From Flavobacteriaceae bacterium (GTDB lineage: Bacteria; Bacteroidota; Bacteroidia; Flavobacteriales; Flavobacteriaceae): a DNA stretch of 53,428 bases. The stretch covers positions 1-53,428 of the forward strand of contig CANGWK010000023.1 in assembly GCA_947457615.1 (NCBI GenBank), given 5' to 3'. Position numbers and translations under genes: made by a program. Shown here piece by piece: positions 31,981 to 40,655 of the stretch. The notes beneath the pieces are model-generated. The model was given only the letters and a program-made list of their open reading frames with translations, was not told the DNA's origin and did no database searches. The stretch's first letter is position 1; every line of letters starts with the position of its first letter.

Positions 31981-32388
31981 ATGGTGCAACATTCAGAAAT
32001 AGTAAATGCTCCTTTAGAAAAGGTTTGGGAGCAGTTAATATATAAAATTTATAACCCCGAGAATTTTGTTCCTGGAGTAAGTGATGTTGAAATAATGGAA
32101 AAAAATGAAAATTTTGTAATCCGTCAAATGAAAATAAATAAAGAAGGCAGAACTTCCATTTTAAAAGAAAAAATAACGTTTATTCCTTATAAAGTCCGTT
32201 TTTTATTATTGGAACATTCAAGTATAGAGGGATATGTAGATAATGACATTCAAGCAATTTCAGCAAATGAAACCGAAATGACTTTTACCATTAATTGGAT
32301 GGATAAAACAACTAAAAATGAAATTAATGATTTCGAAATGGTCAAAAATGCATTAATAAAGACGAAAAAGTTTATTGAAAAAAATTAA
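31981..32388 (+). CDS. SRPBCC (START-like) domain protein, AtaL/DUF1857-like
   Basis: 135 aa. The helix-grip pattern starts SEIVNAPLEKVWEQLIYKIYNPENFVPGVSDVEIMEKN and continues with beta-strands ending TFTINWMDKT and a long C-terminal helix. The first segment resembles the AtaL/DUF1857 branch; the assignment below superfamily level is tentative. Such folds bind hydrophobic ligands. It lies 15 nt behind the pirin gene. Its last four bases overlap the 3' end of the convergent hypothetical gene. Confidence 0.75.
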   Translation: MVQHSEIVNAPLEKVWEQLIYKIYNPENFVPGVSDVEIMEKNENFVIRQMKINKEGRTSILKEKITFIPYKVRFLLLEHSSIEGYVDNDIQAISANETEMTFTINWMDKTTKNEINDFEMVKNALIKTKKFIEKN

Positions 32389-32984
32389 TTGTTGAAAAAA
32401 GTTTCAGGGTAAATAATAATTTTAGCAATAAAAATTGGTGCATCAAAAGTAGCGTTGAGAGGCGATTTTTTATTTAATAAATTTCTGTAACCAATGCCCG
32501 TGCCTAATCCTATACCTTTTACTACTTTATAATTTACTTGCCCTGAGAGTTCATTTACAAATAAATCTACATTAACATCACTTACAATGTCATTATTAAT
32601 TTCTTTTGTAAAATTAGGCTTTCCAAATCCAATTTGTTCTGTGGCAAAACACTCCCACTTTTTATTCTTAAAAATAATCCAATCATTGAATACACTAAAA
32701 TACCAAAAACTAATTTTATTGGTTTCTTGGGCTTTTACTCTCTTGTTAAAATAATCGAAATAAACTGGATTTACAATAAAGGAACTTCCAACGCCAAATC
32801 GGGTTAGTTTTTTATATTGAAAACCCACCTTTATACCAAAAACAGTAACTTCTTTTTCTCGGATGCTTGAAAATCTATTGTCTAATTGAAAAGCAAACTT
32901 CCATTTTTTAGGTATTTCTTGACCAAAAAGTGAAGAGGTTGAAAACAATATTAAGCAAAGAAATAGTGCGTATAATTTTATCAT
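32385..32984 (-). CDS. Exported hypothetical protein, possibly small outer-membrane beta-barrel
   Basis: 199 aa. The signal peptide is MIKLYALFLCLILFSTSSLFGQ. The mature part alternates hydrophobic and polar residues with aromatic ends (FGIKVGFQYKKLTRFGVGSSFIV, then VNYKVVKGIGLGTGIGYRNLL). This fits an 8-stranded barrel or similar outer-membrane fold. No family is recognised. It is convergent with the SRPBCC gene (4-bp overlap at the 3' ends) and divergent from fabD. It has its own TACATTTG box. Confidence 0.75.
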   Translation of the reverse strand: MIKLYALFLCLILFSTSSLFGQEIPKKWKFAFQLDNRFSSIREKEVTVFGIKVGFQYKKLTRFGVGSSFIVNPVYFDYFNKRVKAQETNKISFWYFSVFNDWIIFKNKKWECFATEQIGFGKPNFTKEINNDIVSDVNVDLFVNELSGQVNYKVVKGIGLGTGIGYRNLLNKKSPLNATFDAPIFIAKIIIYPETFFNN

Positions 32985-33008
32985 TTATGATTAGAATTGT
33001 GCTTTTGT

Positions 33009-33016
33009 CAAATGTA
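33009..33016 (-). promoter_or_regulatory. TACATTTG -7 box for the exported hypothetical protein
   Basis: Minus-strand box 24 nt before the ATG at 32984. Confidence 0.45.
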
Positions 33017-33097
33017 AACACAAATGCTTGAATGTAAAGGTTAATTATTTACTAAAACTTTAAAATAAAAGTCTAAAGATTAATCTATAGGATTTAG

Positions 33098-33105
33098 TAT
33101 TTTTG
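33098..33105 (+). promoter_or_regulatory. TATTTTTG -7 box for fabD
   Basis: Plus-strand box 48 nt before the ATG at 33154. Confidence 0.5.
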
Positions 33106-33153
33106 TAACGATTTAGGCCTTTATTAATATCATAAATTTAAAATTAAAACACG

Positions 33154-34026
33154 ATGAAAGCATACATATTTCCTGGACAAGGAGCACAGTTTACTGGAAT
33201 GGGTAAAGACTTATATGAAAATTCGGAAATAGCAAAATCACTTTTCGAAAAAGCAAATGAAATTTTAGGTTTTCGAATCACAGACATTATGTTTGAGGGC
33301 ACTGCCGAAGAATTAAAAGAAACCAAAGTAACCCAACCTGCTGTGTTCTTGCATTCGGTTATATTAGCAAAAACATTAGAAAATTTTACACCAGAAATGG
33401 TTGCAGGACATTCCCTTGGCGAATTTTCAGCATTAGTAGCTAATGGTTCATTGTCTTTTGAAGACGGATTAAAATTAGTTTCAAAACGAGCCCTTGCAAT
33501 GCAAAAAGCGTGTGAAATTAAACCTTCAACGATGGCTGCTGTATTAAACTTAGAAGATAAAATTGTTGAAGAAATTTGTGCTTCCATTGATGGTGTTGTC
33601 GTAGCTGCAAATTATAACTGTCCTGGCCAGTTAGTAATTTCAGGTGAATATAAAGCGGTTGAACTAGCTTGTGAAAAAATGAAAGAAGCAGGTGCGAAAA
33701 GAGCTCTTATTTTACCTGTTGGCGGCGCATTTCACTCGCCAATGATGGAACCAGCAAGAGAAGAACTCGCGGCAGCAATAGAAGCGACAACTTTCTCAAC
33801 TCCTATTTGTCCTGTATATCAAAATGTTACTGCAAGTGCCGTTTCTCATGCCAATGAAATTAAGAAAAATCTAATTATTCAGTTAACTGCCCCTGTAAAA
33901 TGGACACAATCCGTACAACAGATGATTAAAGATGGTGCAACTAGTTTCACAGAAGTTGGCCCAGGAAAAGTTCTTACAGGTTTGGTGAACAAAATTGATA
34001 AAGATGCTGTAACTATAAATGCCTAA
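33154..34026 (+). CDS. fabD: Malonyl-CoA:ACP transacylase
   Basis: 290 aa. The nucleophile elbow GHSLGE places the catalytic Ser at residue 87, and the catalytic His is His194 in GGAFHSPMM. The N-terminal FPGQGAQFTGMG forms the oxyanion region. It loads malonate onto acyl carrier protein for fatty acid synthesis. It stands apart from the other fab genes. The next gene starts 50 nt later but has its own sigma-54-type promoter. Confidence 0.96.
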   Translation: MKAYIFPGQGAQFTGMGKDLYENSEIAKSLFEKANEILGFRITDIMFEGTAEELKETKVTQPAVFLHSVILAKTLENFTPEMVAGHSLGEFSALVANGSLSFEDGLKLVSKRALAMQKACEIKPSTMAAVLNLEDKIVEEICASIDGVVVAANYNCPGQLVISGEYKAVELACEKMKEAGAKRALILPVGGAFHSPMMEPAREELAAAIEATTFSTPICPVYQNVTASAVSHANEIKKNLIIQLTAPVKWTQSVQQMIKDGATSFTEVGPGKVLTGLVNKIDKDAVTINA

Positions 34027-34032
34027 AAAAAA

Positions 34033-34048
34033 TGGCACTAATCTTGCA
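34033..34048 (+). promoter_or_regulatory. Sigma-54 (RpoN) promoter
   Basis: TGGCACTAATCTTGCA matches the -24/-12 consensus TGGCAC-N5-TTGCA exactly, with GG and GC separated by 10 bases. The expected start is near 34060, giving a leader of about 17 nt before the ATG at 34077. No TAnnTTTG box competes here. Confidence 0.75.
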
Positions 34049-34076
34049 TAAGTAAAGGAAACTAAAATTTATTACT

Positions 34077-34334
34077 ATGAAAAAAATAATTTTATTACTT
34101 GCAGTTACAACGACTTTATTTTCTTGTAAAGAAGAAACTAATGAAAAGGTAAAAGACGTTACAAAAGCAATTACTACAGACGTTAAGCAATCTTTGGACA
34201 CTGTTAAAGAAAAAGCAAAAAACGCAATTGACTCTTCTAAAATTAAGGAAAAAGCAAAAAATCTTATTATTAAAGGAGCCGAAAAGTTAGAAGAAGGGGC
34301 TAAAAAAGTAAAAGAAGAAGCCGCTAAAAAATAA
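34077..34334 (+). CDS. Small charged lipoprotein
   Basis: 85 aa. The lipoprotein signal MKKIILLLAVTTTLFSC has a Cys at 17. The rest is a long amphipathic helix of Lys/Glu/Ala repeats (VKEKAKNAIDSSKIKEKAKNLIIKGAEKLEEGAKKVKEEAAKK), like YtxH or apolipoprotein-type stress proteins. Function is unknown. It is the only gene between a sigma-54 promoter and a strong terminator, so its expression should need RpoN and an activator. A second small lipoprotein (42957-43190) has a similar promoter arrangement. Confidence 0.82.
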   Translation: MKKIILLLAVTTTLFSCKEETNEKVKDVTKAITTDVKQSLDTVKEKAKNAIDSSKIKEKAKNLIIKGAEKLEEGAKKVKEEAAKK

Positions 34335-34340
34335 AGAAAG

Positions 34341-34374
34341 ACCTTACAAACCAACAATTTGTAAGGTTTTTTTT
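34341..34374 (+). terminator. Terminator of the small lipoprotein gene
   Basis: Perfect 10-bp stem ACCTTACAAA / TTTGTAAGGT with a 7-nt loop and eight T residues, 6 nt after the stop. Confidence 0.9.
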
Positions 34375-34601
34375 AGATTTACAAATCCTTCGCTTCTTCA
34401 CAATGATTGTTTATAATTCTAGTAATTTAAAAAAAGTTTTTCCGTTTATCAAAGAGGATATACCATGTAGTTCGTTGGTTCGACTTGAAAAAAATGTAAT
34501 TACTCCCCAGATATTTTAAAGATTTTGGAGTTTTCTTGTGTGGAAAAGTGAAAATTTCAGTAGTAACAAAACCAACAATTTTATCAACATATTCTTAAAA
34601 T

Positions 34602-35615
34602 CTAACTTCTAATTTTCTTTTCCCATTTCCATGCACTCGATAAAGCTTCTTCCAAACTCAGTTGCGATTTCCATCCCAAAACAGTATTGGCTTTATCGGT
34701 ATTGGCATAAGCCGATGTGATATCCCCTTCTCTTCTGCCAACAATTTGATAATTTAATTTTTGTCCAGTAACTTTTTCAAAAGCATTAATAACTTCTAAA
34801 ACAGAACTTCCGGTTCCGGTTCCTAGGTTGAAGGTTTCTACTTTGGCTAAATTTTGTTTATTAATTAATCGTTTCAAGGCTATTACGTGAGCTTTAGCCA
34901 AATCTACTACATGAATATAATCGCGAACAGCAGTTCCATCAGGCGTAGGATAGTCACTACCGAAAACAGATAATTTTTCTCGTAATCCATGAGCCGTTTG
35001 AGTAATAAAAGGCACTAAATTTTGCGGAATACCAAGAGGCAATTCTCCAATTTCAGCGCTAGAATGAGCACCAATAGGATTAAAATAACGCAATAAAATC
35101 GAATTGATGTTGGTCACTTTAGCAGTATCGGTAATTATTTCTTCCCCTATTTGCTTGGTGTTTCCATAAGGCGACATTGCGGTTTGAATAGAAGCGTCCT
35201 CGGTAATCGGCATCTTTTCGGCTTGACCGTAAACAGTACAAGAAGAACTAAAAATGAAATTGGAATTTGGTAATTCCTTTAATTCTTGCAAAATATAAAC
35301 GAGTGCATTAATATTGTTTTCATAATACAATAAAGGATTTTCAACACTCTCACCAACGGCTTTGGAGGCAGCAAAATGAATTACTCCAGCCACATCCTGG
35401 TGTTTTTTAAAGAAATTTTGAACGGAAGATTTATCGCGTAAATCTATCTTTTCAAAAATTGGTTTCTTGCCCGTAATATTAAAAATTCCATCCAAAACAC
35501 TTTCTGAGGAATTCGATAGATTGTCAATGGCAACCACTTCAAAACCCTCATTTTGTAATTCCACAACAGTGTGGGAACCTATAAAACCTAAACCTCCGGT
35601 AACTACTATTTTCAT
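34602..35615 (-). CDS. galE: UDP-glucose 4-epimerase
   Basis: 337 aa. Extended SDR protein with the NAD motif TGGLGFIGSH at the N-terminus and the catalytic YGNTK (YxxxK, about residue 150) preceded by FSSSCTVYG. The substrate segment RYFNPIGAHSSAEIGELP and VRDYIHVVDLA are typical of GalE. It interconverts UDP-glucose and UDP-galactose for surface polysaccharides. It lies 60 bp downstream of the DegT-type aminotransferase on the same strand. No promoter box was seen between them, so they are probably one transcript. Confidence 0.95.
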   Translation of the reverse strand: MKIVVTGGLGFIGSHTVVELQNEGFEVVAIDNLSNSSESVLDGIFNITGKKPIFEKIDLRDKSSVQNFFKKHQDVAGVIHFAASKAVGESVENPLLYYENNINALVYILQELKELPNSNFIFSSSCTVYGQAEKMPITEDASIQTAMSPYGNTKQIGEEIITDTAKVTNINSILLRYFNPIGAHSSAEIGELPLGIPQNLVPFITQTAHGLREKLSVFGSDYPTPDGTAVRDYIHVVDLAKAHVIALKRLINKQNLAKVETFNLGTGTGSSVLEVINAFEKVTGQKLNYQIVGRREGDITSAYANTDKANTVLGWKSQLSLEEALSSAWKWEKKIRS

Positions 35616-35675
35616 ATTTTTTTTTGGATTATAAATAAAAGACCCATGAAAATTAGTCTATTATCTCTTTGTCTA

Positions 35676-36815
35676 TTATCTATTATCTCCTAGATATTCT
35701 AAAATACAATCTGTAATAAATTTTATTTGTTCGTCTTCCAATTCCGTGTGCATTGGCAAAGCAATTACTTCTTCGCATAATTTATTGGTAATCGGAAAAT
35801 CTTCTTCTTTATATCTTGCATCTGCATACGCCTTTTGCCTGTGCAACGGAATTGGATAATAAATAGCACAAGGAATTCCTTTTTCTTGCAAATGAGCCAG
35901 TAACCCATCGCGTTTTCCATTTGTGATTCGGATAACATATTGGTGAAAAACGTGGCAATCACAAGTGTCACAAATAAATGGAGCCCAAATATTTGGATTC
36001 ACACTTAATGCATTAGAATATTTTCTAGCAGCATCTTGACGTGCTTTATTATACGTATCTAAATGATGTAATTTGGCTTTTAAAACTCCTGCTTGAATAC
36101 TATCCAAACGCGAATTCACTCCAACAACATCGTGGTGGTAACGCTCGTACATTCCGTGATTTACTATTCCTCTTAACTTGTGCGCTAAAGCATCGTCGTT
36201 GGTAAAAATTGCTCCACCATCACCATAGCATCCTAAATTTTTAGAAGGAAAAAATGAAGTTGCACCCACGTGTCCAATAGTTCCAACTTTCTTTTTAGAC
36301 CCGTCTTTCGTAGTAAAATCGGCACCAATTGCTTGGGCATTGTCTTCAATTACATATAGATTATACTCGGTTGCAATTTCCATAATTGCATCCATATTCG
36401 CTGCACGACCAAACAAATGTACCGGAACAATCGCTTTCGTTTTTGGGGTAATCGCTTTACGAATTCCCTCCAAAGAAATGTTCATATTATTCAAATCCAC
36501 ATCCACCAAAACCGGAGTCAATTGCAATAACGCAATCACTTCTACAGTAGCAGCAAACGTAAAATCGGCAGTAATAACTTCGTCACCAGGCTTCAAATCC
36601 AATCCCATCATGGCAATTTGCAACGCATCAGTTCCGTTTGCACATGGAATTACATGTTTTACGTCCAAATATTTTTCTAAATCAGCCTGAAATTGGTGAA
36701 CCAAAGGTCCGTTTATATAGGTATTGGTGTCTAAAACTTCCTGAATTGACGCGTTTACTTCGTCTTTTATTTTTTCGTATTGACTTTTCAAGTCAACCAT
36801 TTGTAGTTTTTTCAT
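35676..36815 (-). CDS. DegT/DnrJ/EryC1/StrS family aminotransferase
   Basis: 379 aa from the ATG at 36815. PLP sugar aminotransferase with the Schiff-base Lys in TSFFPSKNLGCYGDGGAI. Other family motifs are VIPCANGTDALQIAMMGLDLKPGDEVI, VHLFGRAANMDAI and EDNAQAIGA. Closest by motif are the WbpE/WlbC-type enzymes that aminate 3-keto-UDP-sugars, but the substrate cannot be fixed from sequence. With galE downstream and waaA nearby it probably serves O-antigen or capsule sugar synthesis. It has its own TACTTTTG box. Confidence 0.93.
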   Translation of the reverse strand: MKKLQMVDLKSQYEKIKDEVNASIQEVLDTNTYINGPLVHQFQADLEKYLDVKHVIPCANGTDALQIAMMGLDLKPGDEVITADFTFAATVEVIALLQLTPVLVDVDLNNMNISLEGIRKAITPKTKAIVPVHLFGRAANMDAIMEIATEYNLYVIEDNAQAIGADFTTKDGSKKKVGTIGHVGATSFFPSKNLGCYGDGGAIFTNDDALAHKLRGIVNHGMYERYHHDVVGVNSRLDSIQAGVLKAKLHHLDTYNKARQDAARKYSNALSVNPNIWAPFICDTCDCHVFHQYVIRITNGKRDGLLAHLQEKGIPCAIYYPIPLHRQKAYADARYKEEDFPITNKLCEEVIALPMHTELEDEQIKFITDCILEYLGDNR

Positions 36816-36835
36816 GGTATTAAAAATTGGAATCA

Positions 36836-36843
36836 CAAAAGTA
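36836..36843 (-). promoter_or_regulatory. TACTTTTG -7 box for the aminotransferase-galE operon
   Basis: Minus-strand box 20 nt before the ATG at 36815. Confidence 0.55.
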
Positions 36844-36860
36844 TACTATTTCTTTTATTT

Positions 36861-36994
36861 GAAGCGAATGGTTTGGGCTTTTTTGTATACCCTTTTCCTG
36901 TTTTTCGTTCCAATCTGTCCTTGCAAGCAATCATAAAATAACCAAGCAAAATTATATAATCGCAAGTACAGGATTTCCTCTACAACCAGGGCTA
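36861..36994 (-). repeat. REP-like palindromic intergenic repeat
   Basis: On the minus strand it starts TAGCCCTGGTTG, has ATCCTGTACTTGCGA, then CAGATTGGAACGAAAAACAG, and ends CCATTCGCTTC. It is closely related to 9508-9639. Together with 36995-37133, which shows only AT-rich sequence and degenerate words such as AAATCTGTGG, it fills the 343-bp gap before the toxin-antitoxin genes. Confidence 0.65.
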
Positions 36995-37133
36995 GACAGC
37001 AAAGGTCTTTTGTAAAATACATTTTCAAAAAGCACGCAAATCAAAATCTAACAAATTCTGTAAAATCTGTGGCAAAAAAAATTATTTAACCATACCAATA
37101 AATAAGAAATATATATTTTAGACACATATTTAT

Positions 37134-37141
37134 TATATTTG
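37134..37141 (+). promoter_or_regulatory. TATATTTG -7 box for the toxin-antitoxin/waaA operon
   Basis: Consensus box 17 nt before the ATG at 37159. An inverted-repeat operator was not evident. Confidence 0.5.
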
Positions 37142-37158
37142 TATTAAATAAAAACAAA

Positions 37159-37398
37159 ATGGAAACAGTAGTATTTAAAAGCAATTCTAAAAAGGACATG
37201 AATCTATTAGTAAGCCTTGCAAAAAAAATTGGAATTGAAGTGCAAAAAATACCTTCTAAAGACAATGATATTGATGAAAATTCACCTGAATACGAATTGA
37301 AAGTAGAAAGAAATTTGGGTAAAATGATTGAAATTGGATTGAAATCTGGAATTGCATCCAAGGATGAAGTTTTAAAAGTTATGAATAAATGGAAATAA
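37159..37398 (+). CDS. Antitoxin of a type II toxin-antitoxin pair
   Basis: 79 aa. It starts METVVFKSNSKKDMNLLVSLAKKIGIEVQKIP, a short beta-strand and helix resembling the N-termini of small antitoxins in Bacteroidota. An acidic middle (DNDIDENSPEYELKVERN) and a C-terminal helix follow. No defined DNA-binding family is recognised. The identification rests on position: it overlaps the RelE/ParE-type toxin gene by 10 bases and precedes it, the usual antitoxin-first order. It would neutralise the toxin and perhaps repress the operon. Confidence 0.75.
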   Translation: METVVFKSNSKKDMNLLVSLAKKIGIEVQKIPSKDNDIDENSPEYELKVERNLGKMIEIGLKSGIASKDEVLKVMNKWK

Positions 37399-37655
37399 TT
37401 TACATGAATTCTTATTTGAAGGCTATTAAAAAAATTAAGGATTCTGAATTAATTTTAATTTTACAAAATACTATAGAAAATATCGAAAAAGCAGAGTCAA
37501 TTAGTTTAATATTGAATGTAAAAAAACTAACTGGCCATACTAATTGTTATAGAATAAAAGTGACTAATTACCGAATTGGCTTAGTTATTGAAAACAACTC
37601 AGTAACGTTAGTTCAATTCCAACATCGAAAGGATATCTATAAAAAATTTCCCTAA
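37389..37655 (+). CDS. RelE/ParE family toxin
   Basis: 88 aa. The RelE/ParE fold is suggested by the N-terminal helix YLKAIKKIKDSELILILQNTIENIEKAESI, the strand VKKLTGHTNCYRIKVTNYRIGLVIE, and the C-terminal HRKDIYKKFP, whose basic residues match the RelE active-site end. Whether it cuts mRNA (RelE) or poisons gyrase (ParE) cannot be told. The ATG lies within the antitoxin 3' end. Its TAA is followed directly by the ATG of waaA. Confidence 0.87.
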   Translation: MEIIYMNSYLKAIKKIKDSELILILQNTIENIEKAESISLILNVKKLTGHTNCYRIKVTNYRIGLVIENNSVTLVQFQHRKDIYKKFP

Positions 37656-38882
37656 ATGCTTTTTCTGTATAATTTAATCCTGGTTTTCGCATCACAAGTT
37701 GTAAAACTTTTGGCTATTTTCAGTCCGAAAATGAAACTTTTTGTTGACGGTAGAAAAGAAGTTTTCACCATTTTACAAAAAAAAATAACTTCAAACGATA
37801 AAACTATTTGGTTCCACGCAGCCTCTTTGGGTGAATACGAACAAGGTTTGCCCGTGATTGAAAAAATAAAAATTAAATACCCCAACCACAAAATCGTAAT
37901 TTCCTTTTTCTCTCCATCGGGTTACGAAGTTCGAAAAAACAATACATTTGCCGATGCTACAGTGTATCTTCCATTAGACACAAAAACCAATGCTAAAAAA
38001 TTCCTCCAAGCAATACATCCAGAATTAGTTTTCTTTATCAAATACGAATATTGGCCAAATTATCTGAACGAACTCCAAAAACTAAATATCAAAACCTATT
38101 TAATTTCTGGAATTTTCAGAGAAAACCAAGCCTTTTTTAAAGGGTATGGTGGGTTTTATAGAAATGCGCTAAAAACGTTTGATTACTTTTTTGTGCAAAA
38201 CGAAAGTTCTAAAAAGCTATTACAAAGTATTGGTTTCAATAATATAAAAATTTCTGGCGACACCCGTTTTGACAGAGTAGTTTCTATTTTAGAAAAAGAT
38301 AATTCGTTAGATTTTATTGAACAATTTAAAGACCATAAAACCACTATTGTAATTGGTAGCTCTTGGCCGAAGGATGAAAATTTATTAGTTAATTACATCA
38401 ACAACGCCTCTGATAATGTGAAATTTATCATTGCACCACACAATATCAAATCGGAACAAATTTTAGAATTAAAAAAATCTATAGTTAAAAAAACAATTTT
38501 ATTTTCTAATAGAGAAAATCAAAATTTGAGTGAATTCAGTGTTTTCATTATTGACACCATCGGAATATTAACTAAAATTTATTCTTATGCAGATATTGCC
38601 TATGTTGGTGGCGGTTTCGGAAATCCTGGAGTTCATAATATTTTAGAACCAGCAACGTTTGGAGTTCCAATTGTGATTGGTCCAAATTATTCTCATTTTG
38701 CAGAGGCAACTGCTTTAGTTCACCAACAAGGGTGTATTTCGATTTCCAATCTAAATGGATTAACCGATACCCTAGATAATTTAATTTCCAACGAAGACAT
38801 CCGTCACGAAAAAGGACACATTTGTGCTACATTTGTTCAAATGAATAAAGGAGCAACTGAAATAATTTTGAAAAATATTTAA
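37656..38882 (+). CDS. waaA: 3-deoxy-D-manno-octulosonic acid (Kdo) transferase
   Basis: 408 aa. GT-B glycosyltransferase of family GT30. A short N-terminal membrane anchor (LFLYNLILVFASQVVKLLAIF) precedes the conserved IWFHAASLGEYEQGLPVI, with catalytic Glu at residue 60. The CMP-Kdo side has VGGGFGNPGVHNILEPATFGVPIVIGPNY. It adds Kdo to lipid A precursor at the inner membrane and is usually essential. Its ATG abuts the toxin stop codon (no intervening base) and no separate promoter box is evident within the toxin gene end. It is therefore probably expressed at least partly from the toxin-antitoxin promoter. Confidence 0.93.
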   Translation: MLFLYNLILVFASQVVKLLAIFSPKMKLFVDGRKEVFTILQKKITSNDKTIWFHAASLGEYEQGLPVIEKIKIKYPNHKIVISFFSPSGYEVRKNNTFADATVYLPLDTKTNAKKFLQAIHPELVFFIKYEYWPNYLNELQKLNIKTYLISGIFRENQAFFKGYGGFYRNALKTFDYFFVQNESSKKLLQSIGFNNIKISGDTRFDRVVSILEKDNSLDFIEQFKDHKTTIVIGSSWPKDENLLVNYINNASDNVKFIIAPHNIKSEQILELKKSIVKKTILFSNRENQNLSEFSVFIIDTIGILTKIYSYADIAYVGGGFGNPGVHNILEPATFGVPIVIGPNYSHFAEATALVHQQGCISISNLNGLTDTLDNLISNEDIRHEKGHICATFVQMNKGATEIILKNI

Positions 38883-38906
38883 TTAAACCCTTAATAATCA
38901 ATTGTT

Positions 38907-40646
38907 ATGAATGAAAAAATAAATATTATTATTGAAAAGATTAAAACAACACTTATTAGCTATCCATTAGTATTGTTACTGTCTTTAGCTACGGCTATTG
39001 TAATCATTTACGGCATTGAAACCCATCCTGATAATGATGCAACTTATTTATTAGTCCGTTTAGGAATCACTTTTTCTTTAGGGATTTCTTCTCAATTTGC
39101 ATTAAAAATGCTATCGCAAAGAATAAAAAACGGAATAATTTGGCAACTTGCAGGATTACTTTTCTTGGTTGTTTTTTTCTTTGTATTGCCAAGTGAGGAG
39201 AAAAATTTCTCAGAAGTTCAAGGGTTTATTATTGTTCCTTCCTTCATTCTTTCTCATTTATTAGTGGCGTTTATTGCCTTTACAAATAGAAAAAATGAAG
39301 AACATAACTTTTGGCAATACAATAAAAACCTGTTTATCAATTTATTTCTTACTGCAGTTTTTACAGGGGTATTAACTGGCGGAGTTCAATTGGCGATATT
39401 AGCTGTTCAAGAGTTATTTAATTTTAACTTTGAAGGCGATATTTACATAGAAACATTTGTAATTTTATCTATTTTTGGAAGTAGTTTTATTTTCTTACTT
39501 TTTAATGAAACTGGATTAGAATATCTAGAAAAAGAGGGGTCTTATCCGGTGGTATTAAAATTCTTTACCCAATTTATATTAATTCCGCTTTTGATAATTT
39601 ATGTAGTAATTCTATATTTTTATTGTTTAAAAATTACAATTAATTGGGAACTTCCAAGAGGCTGGGTTTCTTATTTGATTTTAGCCTACTCTATTGTTGG
39701 AATTTTTGCCCTTTTATTGGTGCATCCATTGCAAAAGGAAAAAGCAAAATCTTGGATCTTCCTATTTAGTAAAATTTTTTATTTTACACTAATTCCTTTA
39801 ATAGTATTATTATTTATAGCAATATTTACTAGAGTTCTACAATATGGATATACCGAAGCAAGATATTTTGTGTTGTTAATTTCTATATGGCTTACATCTG
39901 TAGTCTTATATTTTGTTTTTATTAAAAAAACTACGATTAAGTACGTTCCTATTTCTCTATTTGTTTTTGGATTATTTGCTTTAATTTTTCCGTATTTCAA
40001 TGCATTTTCTGTTTCTAAAAGAAGTCAGGAAAATCAATTAAACCAACTTCTTACTGATAACAAATTAATTGTTAATGGCTTGATTGATTTTAAAGCCCCA
40101 ATTAATGATTCGGTTGCAATCCAAGTAGAAGACAAATTTGAATACTTAAGTGAAAGATTGGATAAAGAATTTCTAATAAAAATGTTAGATTCTAAGACAA
40201 AAAAAATAATCGATAAAGAAAAATATTGGTACAATAACTTATTTAAAAATGTAAAATTCACTGCCAAAGGAATGGATAATTATCTAAGAATTTATACTAA
40301 AATTAATACGTATGAAATTAATAATTATAAGTATTATTTAAAAAGTGAATATGGTGGAAATATAGAAACTAGTATTGGAAAAGATAAGTTTACTTCTTCC
40401 TTCAGTAGTAATAATGCATCTTTTGAGATAAAAATAAATGACGAATTGAAGGATTTTATGCCTCTGATAATTGCGTATTGTAATAAATATAAATCTGCTT
40501 CCAAAGATGTTTTAGTAGACGATTTATCTTTTACTGTCACTTTTAAAAACTATCAAATAAAGATAATTTTTGACTCAATTAATTGGTATAGAAAAGACAA
40601 TTCATACAGCTTTGAGGGAACAACCTATTTAGTAAAATTAAAATAA
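38907..40646 (+). CDS. DUF4153 domain integral membrane protein
   Basis: 579 aa. About ten to twelve hydrophobic segments cover residues 15-375 (for example PLVLLLSLATAIVIIYGI and LFINLFLTAVFTGVLTGGVQLAIL). A soluble C-terminal domain of about 200 residues without recognised motifs follows. The arrangement and the GGVQLAILAVQELF segment fit DUF4153, a Bacteroidota-rich family of unknown function. It starts 24 nt after waaA and ends 9 nt before the S46 peptidase gene, so it is probably in one transcript with both. Confidence 0.83.
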   Translation: MNEKINIIIEKIKTTLISYPLVLLLSLATAIVIIYGIETHPDNDATYLLVRLGITFSLGISSQFALKMLSQRIKNGIIWQLAGLLFLVVFFFVLPSEEKNFSEVQGFIIVPSFILSHLLVAFIAFTNRKNEEHNFWQYNKNLFINLFLTAVFTGVLTGGVQLAILAVQELFNFNFEGDIYIETFVILSIFGSSFIFLLFNETGLEYLEKEGSYPVVLKFFTQFILIPLLIIYVVILYFYCLKITINWELPRGWVSYLILAYSIVGIFALLLVHPLQKEKAKSWIFLFSKIFYFTLIPLIVLLFIAIFTRVLQYGYTEARYFVLLISIWLTSVVLYFVFIKKTTIKYVPISLFVFGLFALIFPYFNAFSVSKRSQENQLNQLLTDNKLIVNGLIDFKAPINDSVAIQVEDKFEYLSERLDKEFLIKMLDSKTKKIIDKEKYWYNNLFKNVKFTAKGMDNYLRIYTKINTYEINNYKYYLKSEYGGNIETSIGKDKFTSSFSSNNASFEIKINDELKDFMPLIIAYCNKYKSASKDVLVDDLSFTVTFKNYQIKIIFDSINWYRKDNSYSFEGTTYLVKLK

Positions 40647-40655
40647 AAAACAAAA

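Noticed and set aside
34404..34520. Short open frame of 38 codons between the small lipoprotein gene and galE
   Set aside because: No promoter box at a suitable distance, no recognisable homology by eye, and length within chance for AT-rich DNA. The rest of the 34375-34601 gap shows nothing.
37159..37655. Toxin-antitoxin pair considered as part of the integrated phage-like element
   Set aside because: It lies 11 kb from tRNA-Ser, on the other side of several housekeeping genes, with no integrase or repeats of its own nearby.
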